DNA from: Bacteroidia bacterium | Lineage (GTDB): Bacteria; Bacteroidota; Bacteroidia; Bacteroidales; Dysgonomonadaceae | DNA length: 39,394 nucleotides | Direction of reading: 5' to 3' | NCBI GenBank assembly: GCA_030538215.1 | Contig: JAUNUM010000016.1 | Span: 1 to 39,394 of the forward strand | In this document: positions 1-7,986 of the stretch, one piece after another | Layout of the letters: every line of letters begins with the position of its first letter | How positions within the stretch are numbered: position 1 is the stretch's first letter | Position numbers and translations under genes: made by a program | The notes under the pieces: generated by a model | Seen by the model: only the letters and a program-made list of their open reading frames with translations | Told to the model about the DNA's origin: nothing | Databases searched by the model: none

Positions 1-1
1 A

Positions 2-280
2 ATCTTGTATGACACCTATGTTTTGAAAGTCAATCAAAAAACTACTAAAAGTAGATTCTTCGAGACATTTAATGACAAAGGCATCAAGCTCACTCCAAGA
101 GAAATAGAGATTATCAAATTATTGTGCAAAGGAATGTCTGTAAAAGAAATAGCTGACAAGTTGTGTGTAAGTTCTCGTACTATTGATAGTCACAAAGCAA
201 ATATAATGCAAAAGTTAGGGTTTCATAATACAGTAGAATTGATTAAGTATGCCGTAAAAGAAAGAATTATCACCATTTGA
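2..280 (+). CDS. LuxR/NarL-type transcriptional regulator, 3' part only
   Basis: The reading frame is open to the left edge, so this is the C-terminal end of a longer gene; the first in-frame start-like codon is only a TTG. The visible 90 or so residues hold a complete GerE/LuxR helix-turn-helix: LTPREIEIIKLL, then KGMSVKEIADKL and the recognition helix region SSRTIDSHKANIMQKLG. The stretch before it looks like the linker that follows a receiver domain in NarL/FixJ response regulators, but no receiver residues (phospho-Asp, Lys) are inside the window, so a response regulator is an inference. It would bind DNA as a dimer in the cytoplasm. Target genes cannot be told; the lipoprotein gene downstream has its own upstream region. 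Confidence 0.85.
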   Translation: MLYDTYVLKVNQKTTKSRFFETFNDKGIKLTPREIEIIKLLCKGMSVKEIADKLCVSSRTIDSHKANIMQKLGFHNTVELIKYAVKERIITI

Positions 281-686
281 CTGTAAATGAATTGCTTAAC
301 TTGTTAGTCTGAGATTAATTCAGAGATAGATTAAACTCATAATTGACAGCATCACTTTTAAAAACCTCAAAACACTATAATCAATTAAATTACAGCATCT
401 TTAACTTACCTTAAGTAAAACATCTCCTCATCAAAAACGTGGAAATTTTCCACGCTTTTGATAATTTTAAATATCTTAAATTACATACGACTTTGTGATA
501 TACAAAAAATACTAACTTTACACTATTAAAATATCAAAAAACGCTTCATCAAGAACACTTAAATAAAAAAAATTAACATATTATCAATATCATTATTGAA
601 GAATAGAGCAAGAAATAACGAAAGATGTGGATATTCCTAAACAATCGTTACATAATAAACAATATCAACTATTAAAAAATTTACGT
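281..686. other. 406-base intergenic region between regulator and lipoprotein gene
   Basis: AT-rich and without a convincing gene. It holds an imperfect palindrome at 431-461, a degenerate copy (about 344-393) of a sequence seen again at about 1378-1429, and a possible weak promoter for the lipoprotein gene (TTTG at 492-495 and TAACTTTA at 513-520, but only 17 bases apart). The longer open frame that starts at 627 begins with GTG and has no signal peptide at that start, so it is not used. Confidence 0.6.
431..461. terminator. Imperfect palindrome, possible terminator or operator
   Basis: Arms 438-445 and 447-454 are perfectly complementary around a central T (CGTGGAAA / TTTCCACG). A single A/C mismatch separates this core from a further six pairs (TCAAAA at 431-436 with TTTTGA at 456-461). 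It lies 150 bases after the regulator's stop. The symmetry suits a protein-binding site as well as a hairpin; there is no long T-run on either side. Confidence 0.35.
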
Positions 687-1166
687 ATGAAAAAATTGAA
701 ACAAACAGCCTTTTTATTAGCTGCATTACTAATAATGGGTATTATAATGACAAGTTGCGAAAAAGATGAACTGAAACCAACTTTGGATATGCAACCTTGG
801 TTTCTTGCACAGAGTGATGGAGGATATAAAGTTGTCGACTATGGTTCTTTAAAGAAAGGATATAGGGCGGAAGGCTTTTATATCTATTCAGATGCAAAGA
901 AAACTGAGATTAAAAACCTAACTGGTTTGGATGTAGCTATAGGCGATCTTTTGTATACTACTAAAGAAACTTGTACTATTACGGCTACCGATCTCACATC
1001 AGGTACACTTATGCTTGGCAACGCTACATTTTTGTATAAAGATCTCTCAGCAGATAAAGTTACCATTATTAACCCAGAGGGTATAAATACCGTAATTTAT
1101 TCAGCCAAATATTATAATCTTACTATTAAAGAGAGTATAGATGTTACTTTATCGATAAAAAAGTGA
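687..1166 (+). CDS. Small orphan lipoprotein, function unknown
   Basis: A 159-residue protein. The start at 687 (MKKLKQTAF) is chosen over an upstream GTG at 627 because it gives a normal signal peptide: two lysines, a hydrophobic core and a lipobox ending MTSC with the modified cysteine at residue 24. CEKDE follows the cysteine, which matches the acidic export signal that sends Bacteroidetes lipoproteins to the cell surface. The mature part is short, rich in Thr, Asp and beta-prone stretches, and shows no motif I recognise. It stands alone: the regulator ends 400 bases upstream and a strong terminator follows 24 bases after the stop. Real gene very likely; function not assignable. Confidence 0.8.
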   Translation: MKKLKQTAFLLAALLIMGIIMTSCEKDELKPTLDMQPWFLAQSDGGYKVVDYGSLKKGYRAEGFYIYSDAKKTEIKNLTGLDVAIGDLLYTTKETCTITATDLTSGTLMLGNATFLYKDLSADKVTIINPEGINTVIYSAKYYNLTIKESIDVTLSIKK

Positions 1167-1190
1167 AGTTTTTTCTTGTTTCATAAAAGC

Positions 1191-1238
1191 AAAGCAAAAG
1201 AGAAGTATGTCTCCAAGAACATATTTCTCTTTTGCTTT
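1191..1238 (+). terminator. Strong hairpin terminator after the orphan lipoprotein
   Basis: The arms 1191-1204 (AAAGCAAAAGAGAA) and 1225-1238 (TTCTCTTTTGCTTT) are perfectly complementary over 14 bases, and 1205-1210 with 1219-1224 extend the stem by six more pairs including one G-U. The loop is about eight bases. Confidence 0.75.
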
Positions 1239-1561
1239 ATCACACCCATTTTATTTCTTAATAACGACAATCCGGCACTAAGAGTAACTTTAGCAAAGTG
1301 CTTAATTAAATTCCTATAAAATAACGGTTCAAAAAACAGCTAAAACAAATATCTGTAAAGTGCAGTAGCTCAGTCCGCAGCATCAAAAAACACAAGAAAC
1401 CGCTGTAATCAAATAGATTACAGCGTCTTTTATTTGTCTTGGGGAAAACAATGATAAAACAAGATGGGACAACAACTTCACACTTTACTTTACAAATACT
1501 ATCTCATCCCGACTAAATCTAAATAAAAACAAAAACGCATTAGATTCTCAAATATCTTTCC
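1239..1561. other. Intergenic region before the cobalamin riboswitch
   Basis: No gene is supported here. It contains a perfect 10-bp hairpin with a T-rich tail at 1401-1434 and, at about 1378-1429, the better-preserved copy of the sequence also found near 344-393. A stretch at 1364-1372 resembles a tRNA D-arm, but the rest of a tRNA is missing. Confidence 0.5.
1401..1434 (+). terminator. Hairpin with T-rich tail
   Basis: CGCTGTAATC at 1401-1410 pairs perfectly with GATTACAGCG at 1416-1425 around a five-base AAATA loop, followed by TCTTTTATTT. It is intrinsic-terminator-like on the plus strand but stands 235 bases after the nearest stop codon, behind another terminator, so it may be a remnant of a lost gene. 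Confidence 0.5.
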
Positions 1562-1569
1562 TACCTTTG
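1562..1569 (+). promoter_or_regulatory. -7 element of the corrinoid operon promoter
   Basis: TACCTTTG matches the Bacteroidetes -7 consensus TAnnTTTG exactly. No clear TTTG is seen 19-21 bases upstream. Transcription would begin near 1576, a few bases before the first stem of the riboswitch, which supports the assignment. Confidence 0.6.
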
Positions 1570-1578
1570 TTATCAGAA

Positions 1579-1764
1579 ATTTTGGTGTTATTCGTTCTAA
1601 TATTCTTCAGAATGGATAATGAAAAGGGAATCAGGTGTAAATCCTGAACAGACCCGCTGCTGTAAGCTCCGCTTACGTGCTGGACAAATCCTTTGCCACT
1701 GTCCGTCAGCCGACGGATGGGAAGGCGTTCAGACACGGGAGTAAGTCAGAAGACCTGCCAAAAT
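1579..1764 (+). promoter_or_regulatory. Cobalamin (adenosylcobalamin-type) riboswitch aptamer
   Basis: Conserved segments appear in the right order: GGTGTAAATCCTGAACAG with CCCGCTGCTGTAAG (about 1634-1666), the B12-box region TTGCCACTGT (about 1693-1702), ATGGGAAGGCG (about 1717-1727) and AGTAAGTCAGAAGACCTGCC (about 1740-1759). The closing P1 stem pairs 1579-1585 (ATTTTGG) with 1758-1764 (CCAAAAT). Cobalamin riboswitches repress corrinoid uptake or synthesis when the cofactor is plentiful. This one lies directly upstream of btuB on the same strand and should control all eight genes to 12188. Confidence 0.95.
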
Positions 1765-1778
1765 ATTAGATGTTTCAT

Positions 1779-1926
1779 AGCTTTCGGGGAGTTGGAGCTT
1801 GAAGAACAAAAACACGCGCTACCGCAGGTTTTTATTTATTATTTTGGGCACTCTACTTTTATAAAACACGTCTAACGTGTGTTGATTTTACCTTCAATTA
1901 CCCCACTTTCCGAAAGCTTAATTTTT
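1779..1926 (+). promoter_or_regulatory. Long structured leader (riboswitch expression platform candidate)
   Basis: Bases 1779-1792 can pair with 1905-1918 over 14 contiguous pairs (core AGCTTTCGG / CCGAAAGCT, two G-U pairs), and 1799-1804 can pair with 1892-1897 inside it. A T-run at 1922-1926 follows, eight bases before the btuB start. Within the loop are a terminator-like hairpin (1808-1813 AAAAAC with 1828-1833 GTTTTT, inner GCG/CGC) and a small perfect hairpin (1866-1871 with 1875-1880). It sits where an on/off structure should be, but which fold is the off state cannot be decided by eye. Confidence 0.5.
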
Positions 1927-1933
1927 CGGCAAG

Positions 1934-4045
1934 ATGATATTATGTAAAAAAACCGTATTCTTGGTTGTGATTTGCTTACAAATTGCAACAGGAAGAATAT
2001 ATGCTCAAAACTATCTCGATAGCTTACTGCAATCACCTAAAAAATCTAATCACATACAATCCGCCACAGACTCAACAGCGATGTTTCTCCTACTTGATGA
2101 GTTTATTGTGTACGGAAGTCCCTTAATGAAAGAGGTAATTCCCGTACAAAAGTTATCGGGAGAACAACTCAAAAATCTCAGTTCTTTTTCAGTTGCCGAT
2201 GCTATTCGATATTTTTCGGGAGTACAACTCAAAGATTATGGCGGCATTGGCGGACTCAAGACTATAAATATACGCAGTATGGGCACTCACCATGTAGGAG
2301 TATTCTACGATGGGATTCAATTAGGTAATGCACAAAACGGTCAAATTGATTTGGGAAAATTCTCGTTAGAAAATATTGAAGAAGTATCGCTCTACAGCGG
2401 ACAAAAAAGCAATATTTTTCAGTCCGGTAAAGATTTTGGTTCATCGGCTACCATTTATCTGCGTTCACGTACACCACGCTTCAACAAAGGGCAGCAGTAT
2501 AATTTGAGAGCTACTATAAAAGGTGGATCTTTCGATTTAATAAATTCTTCCCTACTGTATGAATATAAAATAAACAACAACCTAAGTGCCTCTATAAACG
2601 GCGAATATATTTATTCATCCGGTAAATACAAATACCGATACAAACGTATTTTCCCCGGCACCAAAGAGGTTATGTACGACACTACTGCCGTGAGGGAAAA
2701 TGGCGACATCTATTCTGTTCGAGTAGAAGCAGGACTTTTTGGAAGTATTCCCAAAGGGTACTGGAGAATGAAAACCTATTTCTACGATTCGGGACGTGGC
2801 ATACCCGGTGCCATTGTAAACAACAAATGGAAAAACTCTCAACGACAATGGGACTGCAGTTTCTTTGTACAAGGCGTATTTCAAAAAACCATCACTCCAA
2901 AGTACGATATACTTGCCAATGCCAAATACGCGTACGATTATATGCGTTATCTAAATCCAGATACTACACTGATGTTTATCGACAACACGTTTAAGCAACA
3001 AGAAACTTATATTTCCGTAGCCAATCGCTATGCCATTACTAATAAATGGGACATCGTACTTTCAACAGATTTTCAGCACAATACACTAATATCTAATTTA
3101 GCGGGATTCGCTTACCCTAAACGACTTACCTCGTTGATAGCATTGGCAAGTGCGGTTGATCTCGGCAATATAAAAGCACAAGGAAGTATATTAGCGACTT
3201 TCGTAAATGAGCAAATCTATTTGGGTAATATAACCAACGATTCAATAAAAGCCGCTCCTAACAAAAGAGAGTTTACACCAGCATTTTTCGTGTCGTACAA
3301 ACCGTTTAAAAACCGCAACTTCAATATTAGAGCTTTTTATAAGCATATTTTCAGAATGCCCACATTCAATGATTTATACTATACCGATATCGGCAACATT
3401 AACCTAAAACCGGAATTCACACATCAATACAACATTGGTTTTCAATACAGCAAATCTTATGAAAAAGGGATTTTGAAACAGTGGGAATTTCAGGCAGACG
3501 GTTATTTCAATCAAGTAACCGATAAAATTGTAGCCATACCCAAAGGCAGTGGACAATATCGCTGGATGATGATGAATTACGGATACGCTGAAATTCGCGG
3601 GTTAGATGTAGTCACGTCCACCGTGTTGGAACCTTATCAGGACTTGTTTTTAAATCTGAAATTAACGTACACGTATCAGAAAGCGCAGGATTTAACAAAT
3701 CGCAAAAGTGATATTCTGCAAAACTCCACCTATGGCGGACAAGTTGCCTACATTCCTTGGCACAGCAGCTCGGTCATCGCAAGTTTCACTTATAAATTGT
3801 GGCAAATGAATTACAGTTTCATATATGTAGGCAAACGTTATCACAGTTCTGCCAACACTCCGATGGAATATGAACAACCGTGGTACACCAACGATATAAC
3901 CATTATTAGAAAGTTTTCTATTGGAAAAATAAATCTGCGTGCCGGCTTGGAAATAAATAATCTGTTTAGTCAAGATTACGAAGTGGTACTGAATTACCCA
4001 ATGCCAAAAAGAAATTACAAATTATCATTAACAGTAGAGATATGA
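1934..4045 (+). CDS. btuB: TonB-dependent outer-membrane corrinoid receptor BtuB
   Basis: A 703-residue TonB-dependent receptor. An N-terminal signal peptide ends near RIYAQ (about residue 25). A plug domain follows: SVADAIRYFSGVQL, NIRSMGTHHVGVFYDGIQLG and the IEEVSLYSGQKS segment are typical of the BtuB/vitamin-receptor branch. The rest is a 22-strand-type beta-barrel rich in aromatic residues, ending in LSLTVEI. A DEFIVYGS stretch around residue 55 may be the TonB box. The short plug start without a carboxypeptidase-like extension separates it from SusC proteins. It imports corrinoids across the outer membrane using TonB energy. Assignment to corrinoids rests on the riboswitch upstream and the BtuG-like gene that overlaps its stop by four bases (ATGA). 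Confidence 0.92.
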   Translation: MILCKKTVFLVVICLQIATGRIYAQNYLDSLLQSPKKSNHIQSATDSTAMFLLLDEFIVYGSPLMKEVIPVQKLSGEQLKNLSSFSVADAIRYFSGVQLKDYGGIGGLKTINIRSMGTHHVGVFYDGIQLGNAQNGQIDLGKFSLENIEEVSLYSGQKSNIFQSGKDFGSSATIYLRSRTPRFNKGQQYNLRATIKGGSFDLINSSLLYEYKINNNLSASINGEYIYSSGKYKYRYKRIFPGTKEVMYDTTAVRENGDIYSVRVEAGLFGSIPKGYWRMKTYFYDSGRGIPGAIVNNKWKNSQRQWDCSFFVQGVFQKTITPKYDILANAKYAYDYMRYLNPDTTLMFIDNTFKQQETYISVANRYAITNKWDIVLSTDFQHNTLISNLAGFAYPKRLTSLIALASAVDLGNIKAQGSILATFVNEQIYLGNITNDSIKAAPNKREFTPAFFVSYKPFKNRNFNIRAFYKHIFRMPTFNDLYYTDIGNINLKPEFTHQYNIGFQYSKSYEKGILKQWEFQADGYFNQVTDKIVAIPKGSGQYRWMMMNYGYAEIRGLDVVTSTVLEPYQDLFLNLKLTYTYQKAQDLTNRKSDILQNSTYGGQVAYIPWHSSSVIASFTYKLWQMNYSFIYVGKRYHSSANTPMEYEQPWYTNDITIIRKFSIGKINLRAGLEINNLFSQDYEVVLNYPMPKRNYKLSLTVEI

Positions 4046-5217
4046 TAAAGACGAAAAATAGAAAATACAATATTGCACTTTTTCTTATTGTCTCACTCAC
4101 TCTTTTTGCGTCTTGTCGTGGCGATGTAGAAATGGTGCTTTCTGAAGATATTGCCATAAGCAATCCCGAGATAATAAAAGGTTACAAAGGTTTTTATCTG
4201 CTCAACGAAGGCAATATGGGTAGCAACAAAGCTACACTTGACTTTTACAATTTTGAAACAGGTGTTTTCACTAAAAATATTTATGCCGAACGCAACCCCA
4301 CGGTTCCTAAGGAAATGGGCGATGTGGGCAATGACATCGGTATTTATGGCGATAGGCTCTACGCCATTATAAACGTTTCCAACAAAGTGGAAGTGATGGA
4401 CGCTCAAACAGCCAAGCGCATCGGACAAATTGAAATACCCAATTGTCGATTTATCAAATTCCATCAGGGATATGCCTACGTAACCTCGTATGCCGGTTCT
4501 GTGATTATCGATCCCAATTACAAACAGGTAGGATTTGTTGCAAAAATAAATACAGCAACCTTGCAAGAAGAAGCTCGATGTGAAGTTGGCTTTCAACCCG
4601 ATGAGTTGGAAATTGTAGATGGAAAAATATACGTTGCCAATTCCGGTGGATATATGGGAACCGGAAGTACATCAGGTTACGAACGCACCGTCTCTGTTAT
4701 CGATATCGCCACTTTTAAAGAAGAAAAGCGAATTGATGTCGCCTACAATCTGGAGCGAATTAAAGCCGACAATCGTGGTAATCTGTGGGTAAGTTCACGT
4801 GGTAATTACAAAGAATTAGCTCCCCAACTGTATTTTCTTGATCGGGGAAAAAGCCAAGTTACGGATACCATTTCCATTACCGCTACCAATTACTGGATTG
4901 ATGATGATTTACTTTATCTATATGGAACAAAATTTAACTATACAACCTACAATTGGGAAACCAGCTATAGTATTATAGATACACGTACACGCAAAGTTAT
5001 TAATCGCAACATTATTACCGATGGCACCGACAAAAAAATAGAAAAGCCTTACGGAATAATGGTTCATCCTGAAACAAAAGATATTTACATTACTGATGCC
5101 GGAAACTATGTTACTCCCGGCGCACTATATTGCTTCAACAAAAATGGAAAAAAGAAATGGGTAGTAGAAGCCGGAAATATTCCCGGGCATTTTGCATTGC
5201 TACCCATCTATAATTAA
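4042..5217 (+). CDS. btuG: Surface corrinoid-binding lipoprotein, BtuG-type beta-propeller
   Basis: A 391-residue lipoprotein with a signal peptide and lipobox LFASC (Cys25). The mature protein is made of repeated beta-propeller blades of the YncE type, with phrases such as GFYLLNEGNMGS, RLYAIINVSNKVEVMD, KIYVANSGG, ERTVSVIDIATFKEEKRID and KPYGIMVHPETKDIYITDAGN. BtuG proteins are seven-bladed propellers that bind corrinoids very tightly at the surface of Bacteroidetes and form a lid on BtuB; that is family knowledge. Here the gene overlaps btuB by four bases, which implies translational coupling and equal amounts of the two partners. Its closeness to btuB makes it the best BtuG candidate of the three propeller-like lipoproteins in the operon. 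Confidence 0.88.
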   Translation: MIKTKNRKYNIALFLIVSLTLFASCRGDVEMVLSEDIAISNPEIIKGYKGFYLLNEGNMGSNKATLDFYNFETGVFTKNIYAERNPTVPKEMGDVGNDIGIYGDRLYAIINVSNKVEVMDAQTAKRIGQIEIPNCRFIKFHQGYAYVTSYAGSVIIDPNYKQVGFVAKINTATLQEEARCEVGFQPDELEIVDGKIYVANSGGYMGTGSTSGYERTVSVIDIATFKEEKRIDVAYNLERIKADNRGNLWVSSRGNYKELAPQLYFLDRGKSQVTDTISITATNYWIDDDLLYLYGTKFNYTTYNWETSYSIIDTRTRKVINRNIITDGTDKKIEKPYGIMVHPETKDIYITDAGNYVTPGALYCFNKNGKKKWVVEAGNIPGHFALLPIYN

Positions 5218-5220
5218 ATA

Positions 5221-5236
5221 TAGTTGTAAACAACTA
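5221..5236 (+). other. Small hairpin between the second and third operon genes
   Basis: TAGTTG pairs perfectly with CAACTA across a TAAA loop, right after the btuG stop. There is no T-run, so it is more likely an RNA stability or processing element than a terminator, if it has a role at all. Confidence 0.3.
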
Positions 5237-5268
5237 AAGTAAAGCTCTTCCGAATTATAATAAATAAA

Positions 5269-6807
5269 ATGAAACAAAAAACTCTTCTTGTCACTCTATT
5301 ACTAATAATGGGAATAAGTTGTAGCAAAGAACCCAATAAACCGATACTGGTATCTACCTTTAAAGGTCTCGATACGGAATACCTTGTGCTCGTAAACGAT
5401 AAACTTACGCTGAAACCATCCATCGAAAACCAAACTACTGCCGTAGAGTGGATATTGAATGGAAAAAAAGTAGCCGACACTCCCGAATACACATTTCAAG
5501 CATCGTCAATAGCCGGCACATCACACCTGTTATTTCGCGCACATAACATTAACAATATAACGCAACAATCGATTACAATTACAATCGGAAAATTTCTGAC
5601 ATTTAAAACACCGCCTAATACTATTCTTACGCTGGAAACATCCAAAAAATTATCTGACAAGAAAAACATTAAATGGGAAATGCTGAAAGCTGTATCACCT
5701 TTATATCGCATTTCAGACATTAAAGCAAATAATCCTCTCTTTATTGCTATTCATTCCGGAGTTTATCAGTTAAGGGCTGCATCGAATAGTTTGGCGGACA
5801 CCTTGATTGTTACGGTACAACAAACACAAGCAAGTGCTTTATCTCCCTATATTGCCGAAGTATTTGATTACATGCCTGCTCCGGGACAATTTGTAAACAA
5901 GCTGCCTAAATATGAAAATGGAGATACACATGAGATAATGATAACCAAGGCAGGCAAATATATCATTGGCACAAATTCTCAAGAAATATCACTTGGCGGC
6001 TGGGGTGGTTCAGTTACTTTCGGATTCGACCATACCATTGTAAACGTATCGGGTAAGCGCGATTTTCGTGTAATGGGAAATGCATTCGAAACCAATATCA
6101 ACAAACGTCCCAATGCCCCTTTCGACGGTAATAGCGAACCGGGCATCATTATGGTAGCCTATGACAAAAACAAAAATGGAAAACCCGACGATGATGAGTG
6201 GTACGAAATAAAAGGAAGCGCAAACTTTTCAGCAGAAAAAGAGCCATGGTACGCTTTTGCTAAAGAAAAGGGCAACGATATACAAACCTATCGTGATTAT
6301 GAAATGACTTACTACAGACCAATCACCGAACAAGTTGATGTAGATTATAAAAAAGATGACTTTGTGACGATAAAAAAATATATTCGTTGGACAAATAGTA
6401 AAGGACAAGAAGGTTACAAAACAAGAAATATATGGCATCAGCAAACCTATTATCCTGCATGGATAAAAGAGGATAAACTCACATATAAAGGCATCTGCCT
6501 TGCCGATAACGGAGTAAACGAGTATAAGTTTAATGGGAGCATTAACAAAGAGAAAATGAACTATGTGCTATACGCCTTTCGCTACGGATATGCGGATAAT
6601 TATCCTAATGGATTCGAGAACTCTGCCATCGATATTGACTGGGCAATAGATAAAAATGGAAAGCCCGCCAACTTGCCCGGTATCGATTTTGTGAAAGTAT
6701 ATAACGGTGTAAACAAAGAAAACGGATGGCTAGGCGAAACTTCTACCGAAGTGAGCGGAGCACAAGATTTACACATGTTGGGCATAAGTATTGATACAGT
6801 GAAATAA
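5269..6807 (+). CDS. PKD-like cell-surface lipoprotein of the corrinoid operon
   Basis: A 512-residue lipoprotein; the short signal peptide ends MGISC (Cys18) followed by SKE, fitting a surface lipoprotein. Residues of about 25-105 look like a PKD/Ig-type domain (TAVEWILNGKKVADTPEYTF, then LLFRAHNINN), with a second Ig-like stretch to about 185. The larger C-terminal part, from about 195, is rich in Trp, Tyr, Gly and Asp and contains a calcium-site-like DKNKNGKPDDDEW and a further DKNGKP. Proteins of this layout are usually annotated only as cell surface proteins and occur in corrinoid and other TonB loci of Bacteroidetes. A role in capturing corrinoid at the surface is inferred from position between btuG and a DUF5074-like gene. 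It could be related to BtuH-type proteins, which I cannot verify. Confidence 0.7.
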   Translation: MKQKTLLVTLLLIMGISCSKEPNKPILVSTFKGLDTEYLVLVNDKLTLKPSIENQTTAVEWILNGKKVADTPEYTFQASSIAGTSHLLFRAHNINNITQQSITITIGKFLTFKTPPNTILTLETSKKLSDKKNIKWEMLKAVSPLYRISDIKANNPLFIAIHSGVYQLRAASNSLADTLIVTVQQTQASALSPYIAEVFDYMPAPGQFVNKLPKYENGDTHEIMITKAGKYIIGTNSQEISLGGWGGSVTFGFDHTIVNVSGKRDFRVMGNAFETNINKRPNAPFDGNSEPGIIMVAYDKNKNGKPDDDEWYEIKGSANFSAEKEPWYAFAKEKGNDIQTYRDYEMTYYRPITEQVDVDYKKDDFVTIKKYIRWTNSKGQEGYKTRNIWHQQTYYPAWIKEDKLTYKGICLADNGVNEYKFNGSINKEKMNYVLYAFRYGYADNYPNGFENSAIDIDWAIDKNGKPANLPGIDFVKVYNGVNKENGWLGETSTEVSGAQDLHMLGISIDTVK

Positions 6808-6847
6808 TAATAACTTGGGATTTATTCTAGAAATAAAAAAATTACAT

Positions 6848-7978
6848 ATGAATAAAAAAACTTTCAAACACTCGCTAATTATTCTCCTAGCTCTGATGCT
6901 GGGAATGGTGTCCTGCCAAAAAGAGCAGCCCCAAGTAGTGACTCCCCTACCGTCGGCTGCAGCTCAGTTCTACGTCTTGAACGAAGGACAATACGGAAAA
7001 ACTCCCGCCGGTTTCAATTATTACAACAAAGGCAAATGGACGCTCAATCTGTTTCAAACCGCCAATCCGGACAAAACATTGGGAATTACCGGTGTAAACG
7101 CGGTTTTCGATAATGGCAAAGTATATACCATATCGAAACAGAAAGTACTATTGTCACAAGCCGATGCCGCCACCTTTAAAGAAATTGCCCGCATCGAGGA
7201 TAAAAATAACCCCATTGGCGTAAACGGTCAAGCATATAACTTTTGTGTAGCCAACGCTCAAAAAGGAGTGCTTACCACCAACCAGAGGGCGTATGAAGTA
7301 AACTTATCGCCTCTATCGATAGGAAAACCGCTTAGTCATATCGATCCAGCCTACTGCGGCGATATTACCAAAGTAGGAGAATATGTTTTTCTGATAAATA
7401 ACGGTAAGTTAAAAGTGTACAAAGCGGCTGATCTTTCATTTATAAAAGAATTGGGAGAAGCTGTTTCGGGATTTGTGCAATCCAAAGACGGCAGCCTGTG
7501 GGCTACGAATAAAACAGAATTTGTGAAGATAGACCCTCGTTCGCTGAGCGTTTCACGTATTACTTTAGACAAGAATATGTCTGTTTACTATGACGACGCT
7601 TTATCGGTTTACCGCCCCGCAACGCTGGCTGCATCATTAAACGATAACGCCCTCTACTTTGTCTCCGCGCTAGGAAGTGGATGGTCGATGACGGGACGAG
7701 ATATTATGAAATTTGATATTGCATCGCAAAAGGTCACTCCTTTCTTCATGGCTCCTGCAAAAAACCTCATCGTTTACGGTTCGGCATTGAGCGTGTGTCC
7801 CAAAACGGGAAATCTGTATGCCATATATACAGAAGAAGGCTGGGGAAATCATTATCTGAACACGGCTATTTATGCGATAGATACTAAAACAGGAAAACAG
7901 ATAGAGAAGATTCCTTACACCAAAGAAAACGAAACGGTGTATTGGTTTCCTACCCGCATACTGTTTCCTTCTAAATAA
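6848..7978 (+). CDS. DUF5074-like propeller lipoprotein (BtuG paralogue)
   Basis: The start at 6848 (MNKKTFKHS) is preferred to a TTG 33 bases upstream because it gives a compact signal peptide with lipobox LGMVSC (Cys23) followed by QKEQ. The 376-residue product opens its mature part with FYVLNEGQYGKTPAGFNYYN, closely parallel to the YLLNEGNMGSNKATLDFYN of the btuG gene product. Further blade-like repeats follow (AVFDNGKVYTISKQK, KVGEYVFLINNGKLKVY, LSVCPKTGNLYAIYTEEGWG). This supports a DUF5074/YncE-type beta-propeller, diverged from BtuG. It probably binds a corrinoid or a related ligand at the cell surface; the ligand is not shown by the sequence. It lies 8 bases before the DUF6580-like gene. 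Confidence 0.75.
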   Translation: MNKKTFKHSLIILLALMLGMVSCQKEQPQVVTPLPSAAAQFYVLNEGQYGKTPAGFNYYNKGKWTLNLFQTANPDKTLGITGVNAVFDNGKVYTISKQKVLLSQADAATFKEIARIEDKNNPIGVNGQAYNFCVANAQKGVLTTNQRAYEVNLSPLSIGKPLSHIDPAYCGDITKVGEYVFLINNGKLKVYKAADLSFIKELGEAVSGFVQSKDGSLWATNKTEFVKIDPRSLSVSRITLDKNMSVYYDDALSVYRPATLAASLNDNALYFVSALGSGWSMTGRDIMKFDIASQKVTPFFMAPAKNLIVYGSALSVCPKTGNLYAIYTEEGWGNHYLNTAIYAIDTKTGKQIEKIPYTKENETVYWFPTRILFPSK

Positions 7979-7986
7979 TAAATAGT

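Noticed and set aside
1364-1385. tRNA-like D-arm (GTAGCTCAGT) suggesting a tRNA gene or att site
   Set aside because: Only the D-arm-like bases are present; no acceptor pairing, anticodon stem or T-arm follows, and the next element is a terminator-like hairpin.
1548-1875. Short open frames on both strands over the riboswitch
   Set aside because: They lie in the conserved aptamer, have no protein features and differ in start from any promoter-supported frame.
1934-4045. SusC-type polysaccharide receptor instead of BtuB
   Set aside because: There is no carboxypeptidase-like N-terminal domain, the length is about 700 rather than 1000 residues, no SusD gene follows, and a cobalamin riboswitch precedes it.
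4093-4596. 167-codon minus-strand frame opposite btuG
   Set aside because: The btuG frame carries the lipobox and propeller repeats; the reverse frame has no recognisable features.
6815-6847. Upstream TTG start for the DUF5074-like gene
   Set aside because: The added residues (GFILEIKKLH) would sit in front of a complete signal peptide that begins at 6848.
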